Shown: piece by piece, positions 26,402-34,854 of the stretch
Numbering within the stretch: the first letter of the stretch is position 1
How the letters are laid out: every line of letters starts with the position of its first letter
Assembly (NCBI GenBank): GCA_012735215.1
Contig: JAAYHX010000009.1
Span: forward strand, 1 to 64,000
Source of the DNA: Tissierellia bacterium
Lineage (GTDB): Bacteria; Bacillota; Clostridia; Tissierellales; Tepidimicrobiaceae
Direction: 5' to 3'
DNA length: 64,000 nt
Translations under genes and position numbers: made by a program
Notes under the pieces: model-generated
Database searches by the model: none
Told to the model about the DNA's origin: nothing
What the model saw: the letters and a program-made list of their open reading frames with translations, nothing else

Positions 26402-28183
26402 TTATTTTCCTGTTGCCCTATCTGCCAGTTCAATAAATTTTTCTATATCCTTTTCAATCAGTTTTAGTGAGCTTCTATAGAAATCTACAGAATAAATATC
26501 TATATCCATAATATGGGCTACATCTGCTATATTATTCTTTCCTGTTTCTCTTAGGAATTTATCATATCTTTCCACGAAGGCTTCCCTATTATCCAGGTAT
26601 TTGACATATAGTCCCTTGGAGAACAGCTGACCAAAGGCATAAGGGAAGTTATAATAGTTTCTTCCAGCACTATAGTAATGGGATTTGTTGATCCACATGT
26701 ATGGGTGAAGGTATCTTTCATCCAGCCCGCTGCCATAGGCTTTCTTTTGAGCATCTATCATCATTTCCTTCAGCTCCTTAACAGGCAGTGAATGGTCCCT
26801 TCTCCTCCTAAATAGCTCATCTTCAAAGAGGAATCTGCTATAGATATCAACTATTACCTGGCCTGCATCTTGAAGGGAAGATTCAAGTATGCTCAACTGC
26901 TCCTCTTCACTAGCCTCCTCTAGGGCCCCGTTTACTACTATAGTCTCACAGAATATGGAGGCAGTTTCTGCTAGAGGCATGGGATAGTCACTATTTAAAA
27001 TGGACTCATCTATCAAACAGGAACCATGATAACCATGGCCTAGCTCATGGGCAAGGGTGATTACATTGCTGAAGCTGCCATCAAAGTTTGCCATAATCCT
27101 GCTTTCCTTAATAGGATGAATATTTGAGCAGAAGGCTCCACCGCTTTTACCTTCTCTAGGCTCTGCATCTATCCACCTGTTTTCAAATGCCTTATCAGCG
27201 AAATCTGCCAACCTATTACTAAAGCTTCTAAAATTGCTTACAATATATTGCCTTGCTTCTTCATAGGTGAACCTTTTATTCATCTTACCCACTGGGGCAA
27301 ACAAGTCGTAGAAGGGAAGGCCGCCTTCATGACCTAATAGCTGGGCCTTCTTTTTATAATATTTATGAAATACTGGCAAGTATTCCTCGATTGCTGTAAA
27401 CATGGTTTTTAAGATCTCTTCATCCATTTTGGATTTTATCAGAGTCTCTTCCAAAGGGGAAGAATATCCCCTTAAATCACAGATGGTTATAACCTCTCCC
27501 TTAATTCCATTTAAACAGGCAGCAGAAGTCTCTTCAATTTTCTTGTAGGCCTTAAGCTCTGCCTCATAGGCTTTTTTCCTTAAAGCCTTATCAGGGCTGT
27601 AAGCCATATTTCTAACTATTGGTAGAGGTACCTTTTTCATCTGGCCATCTATCTCTAGATCTACTAATAGGGTAGAAGTAACCTTGTTTTGCAGCTTGGT
27701 CCAAGCTTTAGAACCAGTATTTTTCATCTTTGAAATCAATATTTCTTCTGCCTGGCTCAGGAGATAATTTGTACTTAATTTGATTTCATTTAGATAAAAT
27801 CTATGCTCCTTTAAGAAGTCTGAAGACTCAATTATCTCATCTAAGTTATCAATAGAATGGATAAATTTTTTGAACTGATAAAAAGGCTTGGTGGTTTCTG
27901 TGTACTTCATATGCAATATGTCTAGATATTTATGTGCCAGTTCATCCTTGGCATTAACTGATGATCTTAAACTAGCAAAGGTAATCAGTTTTACAAAGGG
28001 AAGGGAAAAATCTATTAGCTTATTTAAATATGTTTCTATTTTGGTTGCTGGGTTTTCTGGAGACTTAAGATTTTTATCTGACCAGTCCATCAAGTCCTGT
28101 AAATACTTATCAACTCTTTCTAGATCCTCCATATACTCTTCTGATTCAAATGACGAATACAGCTCATCTAAACTCCATCTCAT
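26402..28183 (-). CDS. pepF: Oligoendopeptidase F (M3B)
   Basis: A 593-residue cytoplasmic zinc endopeptidase. The HExxH motif is in NVITLAHELGHGYHGSCL (about 383-400), with the third ligand Glu in ...PLAETASIFCE about 25 residues later. The N-terminal M3B domain and the C-terminal HYYSAGRNYYNFPYAFGQLFSKGLY substrate block are typical of PepF. It cuts oligopeptides of about 7-20 residues. With PepT, the M29 and M16C enzymes, it suggests active peptide use. It is the only gene of its unit. Confidence 0.94.
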   Translation of the reverse strand: MRWSLDELYSSFESEEYMEDLERVDKYLQDLMDWSDKNLKSPENPATKIETYLNKLIDFSLPFVKLITFASLRSSVNAKDELAHKYLDILHMKYTETTKPFYQFKKFIHSIDNLDEIIESSDFLKEHRFYLNEIKLSTNYLLSQAEEILISKMKNTGSKAWTKLQNKVTSTLLVDLEIDGQMKKVPLPIVRNMAYSPDKALRKKAYEAELKAYKKIEETSAACLNGIKGEVITICDLRGYSSPLEETLIKSKMDEEILKTMFTAIEEYLPVFHKYYKKKAQLLGHEGGLPFYDLFAPVGKMNKRFTYEEARQYIVSNFRSFSNRLADFADKAFENRWIDAEPREGKSGGAFCSNIHPIKESRIMANFDGSFSNVITLAHELGHGYHGSCLIDESILNSDYPMPLAETASIFCETIVVNGALEEASEEEQLSILESSLQDAGQVIVDIYSRFLFEDELFRRRRDHSLPVKELKEMMIDAQKKAYGSGLDERYLHPYMWINKSHYYSAGRNYYNFPYAFGQLFSKGLYVKYLDNREAFVERYDKFLRETGKNNIADVAHIMDIDIYSVDFYRSSLKLIEKDIEKFIELADRATGK

Positions 28184-28294
28184 CTACTAACACCCCCCTT
28201 TATTTTCTTAATACTATGATACCTACACCAAGATAACAATTCAACTTAATTTTTCCAAACAGTAAATATTAAGTAAATTTTTTTAATATTTTCC

Positions 28295-28323
28295 TTGTAA
28301 ATGGTACATATTACATATATACT
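28295..28323 (+). promoter_or_regulatory. Probable promoter of the DEAD-box helicase gene
   Basis: TTGTAA (28295-28300) and TATACT (28318-28323) are exactly 17 bases apart, 30 bases before the start codon. Confidence 0.6.
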
Positions 28324-28353
28324 TGTAAGTACTTATAAGAAGAAAGGATGCAT

Positions 28354-29940
28354 ATGATTAAGATGAGATTTGATGAAATAAGCCTATCAGATGAAATATA
28401 TAGGGCTGTTGAAGACATGGGCTTTGAGGAGATGACTCCTATACAGGCGGAAGCAATACCAGAAATACTAGAGGGCAGTGATGTAACCGGCCAAGCACGA
28501 ACTGGAACAGGCAAAACTGCTTCTTTTGGCATACCCATTGTTGAAATGATAAATGTAGGAGAAAGGCAAGTTCAGGCCATGATCCTCTGTCCAACCAGGG
28601 AGCTATCAATACAGGTAGCTGAAGAAATAAACAGGATTGCAAAGTATAAGAAGGATATACTGGTACTTCCTATATACGGAGGTCAGCCTATAGAAAGGCA
28701 GATAAAGGGCCTAAAGAAAGGGGTTCACATAATTGTAGGAACTCCTGGCAGGGTTATTGACCATATTAATAGAAAGACCCTTAAGGTTGACCATGTTAAG
28801 ATGTTAGTCTTAGATGAAGCAGATGAGATGTTTGACATGGGCTTTAGGGAAGACATAGAATTTATTATAGAAAAACTGCCTCAGTCAAGGCAGACCATAT
28901 TCTTCTCTGCTACGATGCCTAAGGCCATATTGGATTTTGCAAAGAAATATCAAAAAGACCCTAAGTTTATAAAGGTAGTGCCTAAAGAGCTTACTGTGCC
29001 CAAGATAGAACAGTATTATTTAGAGCTAGAAGAAAACATGAAGACTGAGATATTGTCTAGATTTATAGACATATACAACCCAAAGCTTTCTTTGGTCTTC
29101 TGTAACACCAAGAAGAAGGTAGATGAGCTTACTCTCCAGCTGCAGGCAAGGGGATACTTTGTGGATGGACTTCATGGAGACTTAAAGCAAAGCCAAAGGG
29201 ATAAGGTGATGAACAAGTTCAGAAATGGAAATATAGATATCCTAGTGGCCACAGATGTAGCTGCCAGAGGCATAGATGTAGAAAATGTGGATATGGTGTT
29301 CAATTATGACATACCCCAGGATGTAGAGTACTATGTTCACCGAATTGGTAGGACAGCTAGGGCAGGAAGAGAAGGAATAGCTATAAGTTTTGTGGTAGGA
29401 AGAGACAGATATAGAATCAAGGATATAGAAAGGTATACCCATTCAAAAATAGAAAAGATAGCCATCCCTACCCTGAAGGACATAGAGGATAAGCAAAGGG
29501 ATATACTGTTGCTAAACTTAAAAGAAGAAATGGAAAAGGGTAAGTTGGATAAATATGAGAAGATGATAAACATATTGCTGGAGGAAGGATACAGCATTTA
29601 TGACACAGCCGCAGCCCTATTAAAATTCTATCTGAAGGCCAATAAGCTTAGCGAACATGAGGAGCTGGAAGCTGTTGATTTTGGTGAAATAACAGTTAAG
29701 AATAATAGCAGGATATATATAAATGCAGGTAAGAAAAAGGGCATAAGGCCAAGACATATAGTGGCAGCCATTGTTGAAGAAACAGGGGTACCTAGAAAGT
29801 ATATAGGGGATATTGATGTTTATGACAAGTTTACATTTATAGATGTCAATAAGAAATATGCTAGTCAAATAGTTAAGAATCTAAACAATAAGAGGGTAAA
29901 AGGCGTAAAAATAATAGTTGAAATGGCTAATATGAAATAA
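28354..29940 (+). CDS. DEAD-box ATP-dependent RNA helicase with DbpA-type RNA-binding domain
   Basis: A 528-residue helicase. Motifs in order: Q motif MTPIQAEAIP, I ARTGTGKT, Ia PTRELSIQV, II VLDEADEMFDMGF, III FSATMP, IV VFCNTKKKVDEL, V ATDVAARGIDVENV and VI HRIGRTARAGREG. The C-terminal 75 residues (ITVKNNSRIYINAGKKKGIRPRHIVAAI...) are a DbpA/CsdA RNA-binding domain of RRM shape. It resembles CshA/DeaD proteins that help ribosome assembly and mRNA turnover, often in the cold. ATG at 28354 is better spaced from AAAGG than ATG at 28348. Confidence 0.93.
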   Translation: MIKMRFDEISLSDEIYRAVEDMGFEEMTPIQAEAIPEILEGSDVTGQARTGTGKTASFGIPIVEMINVGERQVQAMILCPTRELSIQVAEEINRIAKYKKDILVLPIYGGQPIERQIKGLKKGVHIIVGTPGRVIDHINRKTLKVDHVKMLVLDEADEMFDMGFREDIEFIIEKLPQSRQTIFFSATMPKAILDFAKKYQKDPKFIKVVPKELTVPKIEQYYLELEENMKTEILSRFIDIYNPKLSLVFCNTKKKVDELTLQLQARGYFVDGLHGDLKQSQRDKVMNKFRNGNIDILVATDVAARGIDVENVDMVFNYDIPQDVEYYVHRIGRTARAGREGIAISFVVGRDRYRIKDIERYTHSKIEKIAIPTLKDIEDKQRDILLLNLKEEMEKGKLDKYEKMINILLEEGYSIYDTAAALLKFYLKANKLSEHEELEAVDFGEITVKNNSRIYINAGKKKGIRPRHIVAAIVEETGVPRKYIGDIDVYDKFTFIDVNKKYASQIVKNLNNKRVKGVKIIVEMANMK

Positions 29941-29963
29941 AAAAGCTTCTTTGAAGCTTTTTT
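29939..29963 (+). terminator. Intrinsic terminator
   Basis: AAAAAGCTTC and GAAGCTTTTTT pair around TTT immediately after the helicase stop codon. Confidence 0.85.
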
Positions 29964-29971
29964 ATTTGTTT

Positions 29972-29987
29972 TTTGACCTAGGTCAAA
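29972..29987. promoter_or_regulatory. FNR-type operator (TTTGACC TA GGTCAAA)
   Basis: A perfect 16-base palindrome that reads TTGAC-N4-GTCAA, one base per half-site different from the E. coli FNR consensus TTGAT-N4-ATCAA. Its centre (29979.5) lies 41.5 bases before the start point predicted from the TATAGT box at 30009-30014. That is the standard class II activator position of the Crp/Fnr family. Confidence 0.65.
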
Positions 29988-30008
29988 GCAATAATTGTTG
30001 ATATTTTG

Positions 30009-30014
30009 TATAGT
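30009..30014 (+). promoter_or_regulatory. -10 box of the hemerythrin promoter
   Basis: TATAGT preceded by TTG. There is no recognisable -35 hexamer at the right distance, as expected for a promoter that needs the activator bound just upstream. Transcription would begin near 30021, 52 bases before the GTG start. Confidence 0.5.
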
Positions 30015-30072
30015 TAAAGTAAACAATAATTGGGGAATAAATAAGTCAAACAACTAATTAGGAGGTTATTTA

Positions 30073-30630
30073 GTGAAATCTATAGAAATAATGATAAAGG
30101 AACATGAAAATGTAATCAGAATGGTGGAGGTTATCAGGAAATATTGCTACAAGGTATTAAAGGATGAAAGGATAGATTATAAGGACTTCTTCAAAATAAT
30201 TGATTTTATAAGGAACTATACAGATGCCCATCACCATGCTAAGGAAGAAGATATCCTCTTTAAGATAATGGGGGAAGAGATACCAAAGCTAGCAAACAAT
30301 GGAGCCATAACAGGCATGCTAATTGAACATGACATGGCAAGGCTTTATATCTCCAATCTGGAAAAGGCCCTAGAAGAATATGAAAAGGGAAAGGATGAAG
30401 CTAGACTTGATATAATTGCCAATGCCATTTCCTATGGTGATCTATTAACAAGACATATTGACAAGGAAAACAATATTATATATAAGTTTGCGGAAAAGAT
30501 GTTGGCTGATGATGTAAAAGAGCAGATAGATAGACAATCTGAGGAGATTGAAGAAAAAGCAGAGGGAAGGGGAACCCAAGAGAAATATATAAGCTTATTG
30601 GAGGAATTAGAAAATAAGATCAACAAATAA
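30073..30630 (+). CDS. Hemerythrin domain-containing protein
   Basis: A 185-residue cytoplasmic protein with a four-helix hemerythrin domain (about 1-150). The likely di-iron ligands are His11 (KEHENV), His53-His54 with Glu58 (DAHHHAKEEDILF), His93 (LIEHDMA) and His134 with Glu137 (LTRHIDKENNIIY). The GTG start follows AGGAGG. Such proteins bind O2 or NO, or store or repair iron centres. It leads a unit with the DUF438 protein 62 bases downstream and is preceded by an FNR-type operator, which suggests induction by oxygen, NO or redox change. Confidence 0.88.
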   Translation: MKSIEIMIKEHENVIRMVEVIRKYCYKVLKDERIDYKDFFKIIDFIRNYTDAHHHAKEEDILFKIMGEEIPKLANNGAITGMLIEHDMARLYISNLEKALEEYEKGKDEARLDIIANAISYGDLLTRHIDKENNIIYKFAEKMLADDVKEQIDRQSEEIEEKAEGRGTQEKYISLLEELENKINK

Positions 30631-30692
30631 ATCTAATTTACCCTTCTTTTTGTGGGTATGATATTAATAATAAAGGCAAAGAGGTGATAAAG

Positions 30693-31922
30693 GTGAGTGA
30701 ATTAATAAACAATAGGGAGCACAGGAAAAAAATAGTTAAGGATGTAATTAGACAGCTTCACGAAGGAGCCAGTGTAGATGATGTAAAAGATAAATTTGCA
30801 AAGGTTCTAAAAGGTGTGTCTCCAACAGAAATTACAGTAATAGAAGGGGAATTGGTAAAAGAAGGTCTGCCAGTAGAGGAGATACAGCGTCTATGCAATG
30901 TTCACGCAGAAGTGTTTAAGGGCTCCCTTGACGAGATCCATCATCCTGACCAGATTCCTGGCCATCCAGTATATACCTTTAAGCAGGAAAACAGAGCTAT
31001 AGAAAGGCATATTGAAGAGGACCTTAACCCTTACTTAGAGAAGTTTAAAGAGGATGACAGCAAGGAGAATATAGAAAATCTATTAAGCAGTATTAACCTA
31101 TTATGGGACTTAGACAAACACTACAGCAGGAAGGAAAACCTAGTATTCCCATACCTTGAAAAATATAATATAACTGCTCCTCCTCAAGTCATGTGGGGAG
31201 TGGATGACGAGATAAGAGCCATGTTAAAGGATATCAAATTGTCCCTAGTAAATTATAAGGGCAATAAGGATGAAATAGTTGAAAAGGTAAATAAGGCTGT
31301 TAATGAAATAAATGAAATGATATTTAAAGAGGAAAAAATACTGTTCCCAATGGCCCTTGATACCTTAACTGAAGATGAATGGATAAGCATATATGATGAT
31401 AGTGATGAAATAGGTTTTTGCCTAATAGAACCTGAATCTGAATGGAGAAAGAAAAGGGCAGAGGCAAAAAAAGAAGTTGTTGAAGAAGTTGAGGAAAAAG
31501 AGGTAGAGGCCTCTGAAGGCTATATTAAGTTTGAAACTGGGTACTTTACTAAAGAAGAATTAGAGAGCATGTTAAACAGCATGCCCGTAGATATAACCTT
31601 TGTAGATAAAAACGATAATGTTAAGTACTTCTCCCAAGGCAAAGAGAGGATATTTGCTCGTACTAGGGCAGTAATAGGCAGGACAGTACACAATTGCCAT
31701 CCACCAGCAAGTGTTCATGTTGTTGAAAAGATAGTGGAAGACTTTAAATCGGGCAAGAAGGACCATGAAGATTTCTGGATTAAAATGGGAGATAAATACG
31801 TATTAATTAGGTATTTTGCAGTAAGGAATAAGGACGGCCAATATCTTGGTACATTAGAATTTACACAGGACATAGCTCCAATTCAAGCCCTTGAAGGGGA
31901 AAAGAGATTATTATCTGACTAA
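30693..31922 (+). CDS. DUF438 protein: DUF438 + hemerythrin + PAS domains
   Basis: A 409-residue cytoplasmic protein with three parts. The N-terminal DUF438 helical domain spans about 1-85. The hemerythrin-like domain spans about 90-235, with HHPDQIPGHPVYTFKQENRAIERHIE and DKHYSRKENLVFPYLEK. A C-terminal PAS domain spans about 285-400 and contains VDITFVDKNDNVKYFSQGKERIFARTRAVIG and NCHPPASVHVVEKI. GTG at 30693 has GAGGTG six bases upstream. The family occurs mostly in anaerobes, and sensing of gas or redox state is inferred. No output domain (kinase, HTH) is present, so how it signals is unknown. Confidence 0.87.
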   Translation: MSELINNREHRKKIVKDVIRQLHEGASVDDVKDKFAKVLKGVSPTEITVIEGELVKEGLPVEEIQRLCNVHAEVFKGSLDEIHHPDQIPGHPVYTFKQENRAIERHIEEDLNPYLEKFKEDDSKENIENLLSSINLLWDLDKHYSRKENLVFPYLEKYNITAPPQVMWGVDDEIRAMLKDIKLSLVNYKGNKDEIVEKVNKAVNEINEMIFKEEKILFPMALDTLTEDEWISIYDDSDEIGFCLIEPESEWRKKRAEAKKEVVEEVEEKEVEASEGYIKFETGYFTKEELESMLNSMPVDITFVDKNDNVKYFSQGKERIFARTRAVIGRTVHNCHPPASVHVVEKIVEDFKSGKKDHEDFWIKMGDKYVLIRYFAVRNKDGQYLGTLEFTQDIAPIQALEGEKRLLSD

Positions 31923-31938
31923 GATAGAAACTGATCAT

Positions 31939-31972
31939 AAGGAAGCTAGAAAGACTTCTAGCTTCCTTTTTT
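31939..31972. terminator. Bidirectional terminator
   Basis: AAGGAAGCTAGAA and TTCTAGCTTCCTT are perfect 13-base arms around four bases with a following T-run, between two convergent genes. Confidence 0.88.
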
Positions 31973-33167
31973 ATGTTTCTTCATGATTACCCATTTCCTT
32001 TGAGTATTTGTTTTTATATATAAAGCGCATTAAGACCGATTCAAGTTTGTTAATAGGTTTAACCTTGCCAAATAGGGAAGCTGCTACCCAAGCCTTACAG
32101 CATTTAATAGTCACTAGTTCAGCTGCATAGGCATCTTCTCTACTAGGGCCACAACAGAAGGCTCCATTATCCTTCAGGAAGACTCCGTTATTTTTCTTCA
32201 AGGCCTTAACTATATCTCCATCAGTTTTAGCTGTGCTCATAGAAGGGCCGATAATCTGTGCAAAATCATCCAGTAGGGGATATACTGTTTTGCCCACTTT
32301 TGATACAGTAAGAATATCCTCTTGTTTGGTATGAGCAATTGACCTAATATCCTGCCTGCTATTGTATATTAATCTATGGAGTTCTCCTTCTGGCACCCCT
32401 TCTCCAGAGACAAGCTCTCCACTTACTAGGTCAATTTTGCTGGTTACCTGGCCTTTGCTGTAGAGATATATGGTATTTCCTATTCTTTCACTATCATAGG
32501 CATTGACTTCAGTAGCGAGAGACATATTTCTACTGTTTTTTTCCAGATACAGATCATTAAGTTCAGATAAGATCCTGTAGGATTTCCTGTAAAGCCTATT
32601 GCAGTAGTTCAAGAGAAAATCTTCACAGGCCTTTTCCAGCTCACTGGCTACCATAAAAGCTTCTTTAAGATCCTCTCCCAAGCATAGGGCTCCATGTTTA
32701 GCCATAATTATGGCCTTGCTATTAGTGCTTGTTAGCTCATGGCTAATGTTTTTTCTAAGCTTCTTTGTGCCAGGAAGGGCATACTTGGCAATGGGGATGT
32801 CAGATCCAATGATAGAATACTTTTCATTAAGCGGTAGGGCTCCTAGGTCTAGGGTGCTCACTATAGAAGCATTAACCTGATGGGTATGGATTACAAAATT
32901 TATATCAGGTCGGTGCTTGTATGCCTCAGCATGGATTCCCTTTTCTGAAGAAGGTTTCACATCCCCAGGGTAGCTTAAGTCTTCAATATTAACAAGCACA
33001 ATATCATTTAATCTTAATGTGTCATAGGCCTTGCCACTAGGGGTGATAACAAATTGCTTATCACTTACACGGCAGCTTATATTTCCCCAAGTCCGGGCAA
33101 TCAAGCCTCTTTCAATGAGCATTTTACCGGCCTTGACAACTTGATCCTTGGCTATTTCTATATCCAT
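31971..33167 (-). CDS. Tandem class II aldolase/adducin-type protein, second half degenerate
   Basis: A 398-residue protein, twice the usual 215. Domain 1 (about 1-190) has the full metal site of fuculose-phosphate-type aldolases: Glu75, His94 and His96 in VIHTHQ, and His158 in MAKHG. Domain 2 (about 205-375) aligns to it (Glu260 and His279 kept) but has Lys281 for the second His and Asn334 for the third. So one active zinc site per chain is expected, and the second half is probably structural or regulatory. It should split or epimerise a sugar phosphate. It lies 16 bases downstream of the aminotransferase gene, in one operon. Confidence 0.82.
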   Translation of the reverse strand: MDIEIAKDQVVKAGKMLIERGLIARTWGNISCRVSDKQFVITPSGKAYDTLRLNDIVLVNIEDLSYPGDVKPSSEKGIHAEAYKHRPDINFVIHTHQVNASIVSTLDLGALPLNEKYSIIGSDIPIAKYALPGTKKLRKNISHELTSTNSKAIIMAKHGALCLGEDLKEAFMVASELEKACEDFLLNYCNRLYRKSYRILSELNDLYLEKNSRNMSLATEVNAYDSERIGNTIYLYSKGQVTSKIDLVSGELVSGEGVPEGELHRLIYNSRQDIRSIAHTKQEDILTVSKVGKTVYPLLDDFAQIIGPSMSTAKTDGDIVKALKKNNGVFLKDNGAFCCGPSREDAYAAELVTIKCCKAWVAASLFGKVKPINKLESVLMRFIYKNKYSKEMGNHEET

Positions 33168-33183
33168 GAGAAGGCCTCCTTAA

Positions 33184-34659
33184 TTATTCCTTTATTCCTA
33201 CATTGGCAAATACCCTATCAAAGCATTTTAAAGCCTCATTTATCATATCTTCATCATAGGCAGCACTTGTATAGAGCCTGCTTCCAGCCAAGGTAACCAA
33301 TCCTTCTGCCATATAGGCTGCCCCCATATGCTCCATTTCCTTCTTGCGTATAGATGTTTCTTTGATGACACTAGGAATTGTCCAGGGTTTTTTCCAGTTG
33401 ATAGAGAAGTGCATTGTTCCAACAGTTTCAAGATGGCAAATTGAACCTTGATTAAAGGCTACAAAGGGCAGATTATATTTCTTAATAAGCTCCTTAAGTC
33501 CCTTGACTAATAAGTCCCCCATCCTTCCTGCCCTTTCACAGGCATTAGTTCGTTCAATTTCTTCCAAGGTGTAGTAGCCAGCTACACAGCTAATGGGAGT
33601 TGCTGCCATAGTTCCTCCCACAAGGGCCTTCTTGACCTTATCTCCTGTTTGAATTCCTGCAGCAAGATATTTCATGACCTCTTTTTTGCCTCCCAGCCCT
33701 CCAGCTCCTGGATAGCCACCTGCAATAGTTTTTCCAAATACAGTCAAATCAGGGGATACATCAAAATAGCCCTGTGCTCCTGACATGCCTATACGGAAAC
33801 CAGTAACTACCTCATCAAATATTAGTAGGGCATCGTATTTGCGGCAAAGATATTCCACATTTTTATTGAAGTCATAATCTAAGGGCCAGGTACCGCTTTC
33901 AGGACCTACTGGCTCTATTAGGACAGCTGCAGTTCCTCCCTTAAGCTTATTGATCTTTAGCTTTCTTTCCAAATCATTTAAATCATTGGGGAAAAACTCC
34001 TGGACATGTCTGAATATGAAGCGGGGAACCCCATGGGCCTGGGTCCACTTGGAGCCGGGTATCCTAATGCCGTAGGCTAGCTGATCGCTCCAGCCGTGAT
34101 AAGCTCCCCCCATTTTTATAATATTCTTCTTTCCTGTAGCCAACCGGGCTACCCTAATAGCTGCCATACAGGCCTCAGTACCTGAATTAAACATCCTAAA
34201 CATCTCTACACTGGGCATACTATCGCAGATTTTTTTGGCAAGCTTGTATTCGTATTCATGAAAAAGTCCTGTAGAGGGGCTTCCGTTGTTGAGTAGGTTA
34301 ATTACTTTTTCTCTAACTGAAGGGGGATTAGAACCTAATACTGTAGGGCCTCCTGCTTGTAGAAAATCGAAATACCGGTTACCATCGATATCATATAGAT
34401 AAGCACCTTCTGCTTTAGTGAATACTAGTGGAAAGGGGTGGTTAAAGGCAAGATTGTGCTGTACTCCACCAGGTATGATCTCTTTAGCCTTGCCTATCAT
34501 TTCTTTAGATTTAGCACATTTTTTATCAAAGTATTCTGTTTCGTATCTTTTAAGGGCCTCGGCCTTAATAGTATAGATGGGCATTTTTATAAGTTCATCC
34601 AGCTGTTGATTAATGGTTTTAGCATCAAGATATTCTGTGATTGCAAAGGAGCTGCTCAT
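33184..34659 (-). CDS. Class III aminotransferase, glutamate-1-semialdehyde-aminomutase-like
   Basis: A 491-residue PLP enzyme. Visible are the SGTEACMAAIRVAR phosphate loop (159-172), AYHGW (187-191), FDEVVTGFR (281-289, Asp282 contacts the pyridine N) and the Schiff-base Lys310 in VFGKTIAGGYPGAGG. It has about 45 extra N-terminal residues compared with HemL. HemL itself is unlikely, because no haem genes are near and the neighbours are an aldolase, a TetR regulator and an FGGY kinase. An amino sugar, amino polyol or beta-amino acid could be the substrate; this is inference. It is the first gene of the minus-strand operon, divergent from the TetR gene. Confidence 0.82.
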   Translation of the reverse strand: MSSSFAITEYLDAKTINQQLDELIKMPIYTIKAEALKRYETEYFDKKCAKSKEMIGKAKEIIPGGVQHNLAFNHPFPLVFTKAEGAYLYDIDGNRYFDFLQAGGPTVLGSNPPSVREKVINLLNNGSPSTGLFHEYEYKLAKKICDSMPSVEMFRMFNSGTEACMAAIRVARLATGKKNIIKMGGAYHGWSDQLAYGIRIPGSKWTQAHGVPRFIFRHVQEFFPNDLNDLERKLKINKLKGGTAAVLIEPVGPESGTWPLDYDFNKNVEYLCRKYDALLIFDEVVTGFRIGMSGAQGYFDVSPDLTVFGKTIAGGYPGAGGLGGKKEVMKYLAAGIQTGDKVKKALVGGTMAATPISCVAGYYTLEEIERTNACERAGRMGDLLVKGLKELIKKYNLPFVAFNQGSICHLETVGTMHFSINWKKPWTIPSVIKETSIRKKEMEHMGAAYMAEGLVTLAGSRLYTSAAYDEDMINEALKCFDRVFANVGIKE

Positions 34660-34772
34660 ATACTTTACCTCCCAAAGAATTTATTGGATGTGAAAAAGAA
34701 AGGCGGTGAATCGCTACTCACTTATACTTTACCATAAATAAAAACTCCTGTAAATATTTTCCTGATAAATTG

Positions 34773-34800
34773 TTGAAAGATTCAAAATATATGATAAAAT
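34773..34800 (+). promoter_or_regulatory. Promoter of the TetR regulator gene
   Basis: TTGAAA (34773-34778) and TAAAAT (34795-34800) are 16 bases apart. The predicted start point (about 34807) falls inside the palindromic operator at 34805-34820. Confidence 0.55.
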
Positions 34801-34804
34801 TAAT

Positions 34805-34820
34805 GTGAGTGAACACTCAC
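34805..34820. promoter_or_regulatory. Palindromic operator, probably of the adjacent TetR regulator
   Basis: GTGAGTG-AA-CACTCAC is a perfect inverted repeat in the divergent space between the aminotransferase and TetR genes, covering the predicted TetR start point. A weaker related site, GTGAATCGCTACTCAC at 34706-34721, lies closer to the aminotransferase gene. Autorepression and joint control of both directions is the simplest reading. Confidence 0.6.
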
Positions 34821-34854
34821 TATTCTTTAAATCTATAAAAATACAGGAGGGAAT

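Noticed and set aside
33184-34659. HemL, glutamate-1-semialdehyde aminomutase of haem synthesis
   Set aside because: The N-terminal extension and the aldolase/TetR/kinase setting do not fit; no haem genes are nearby.
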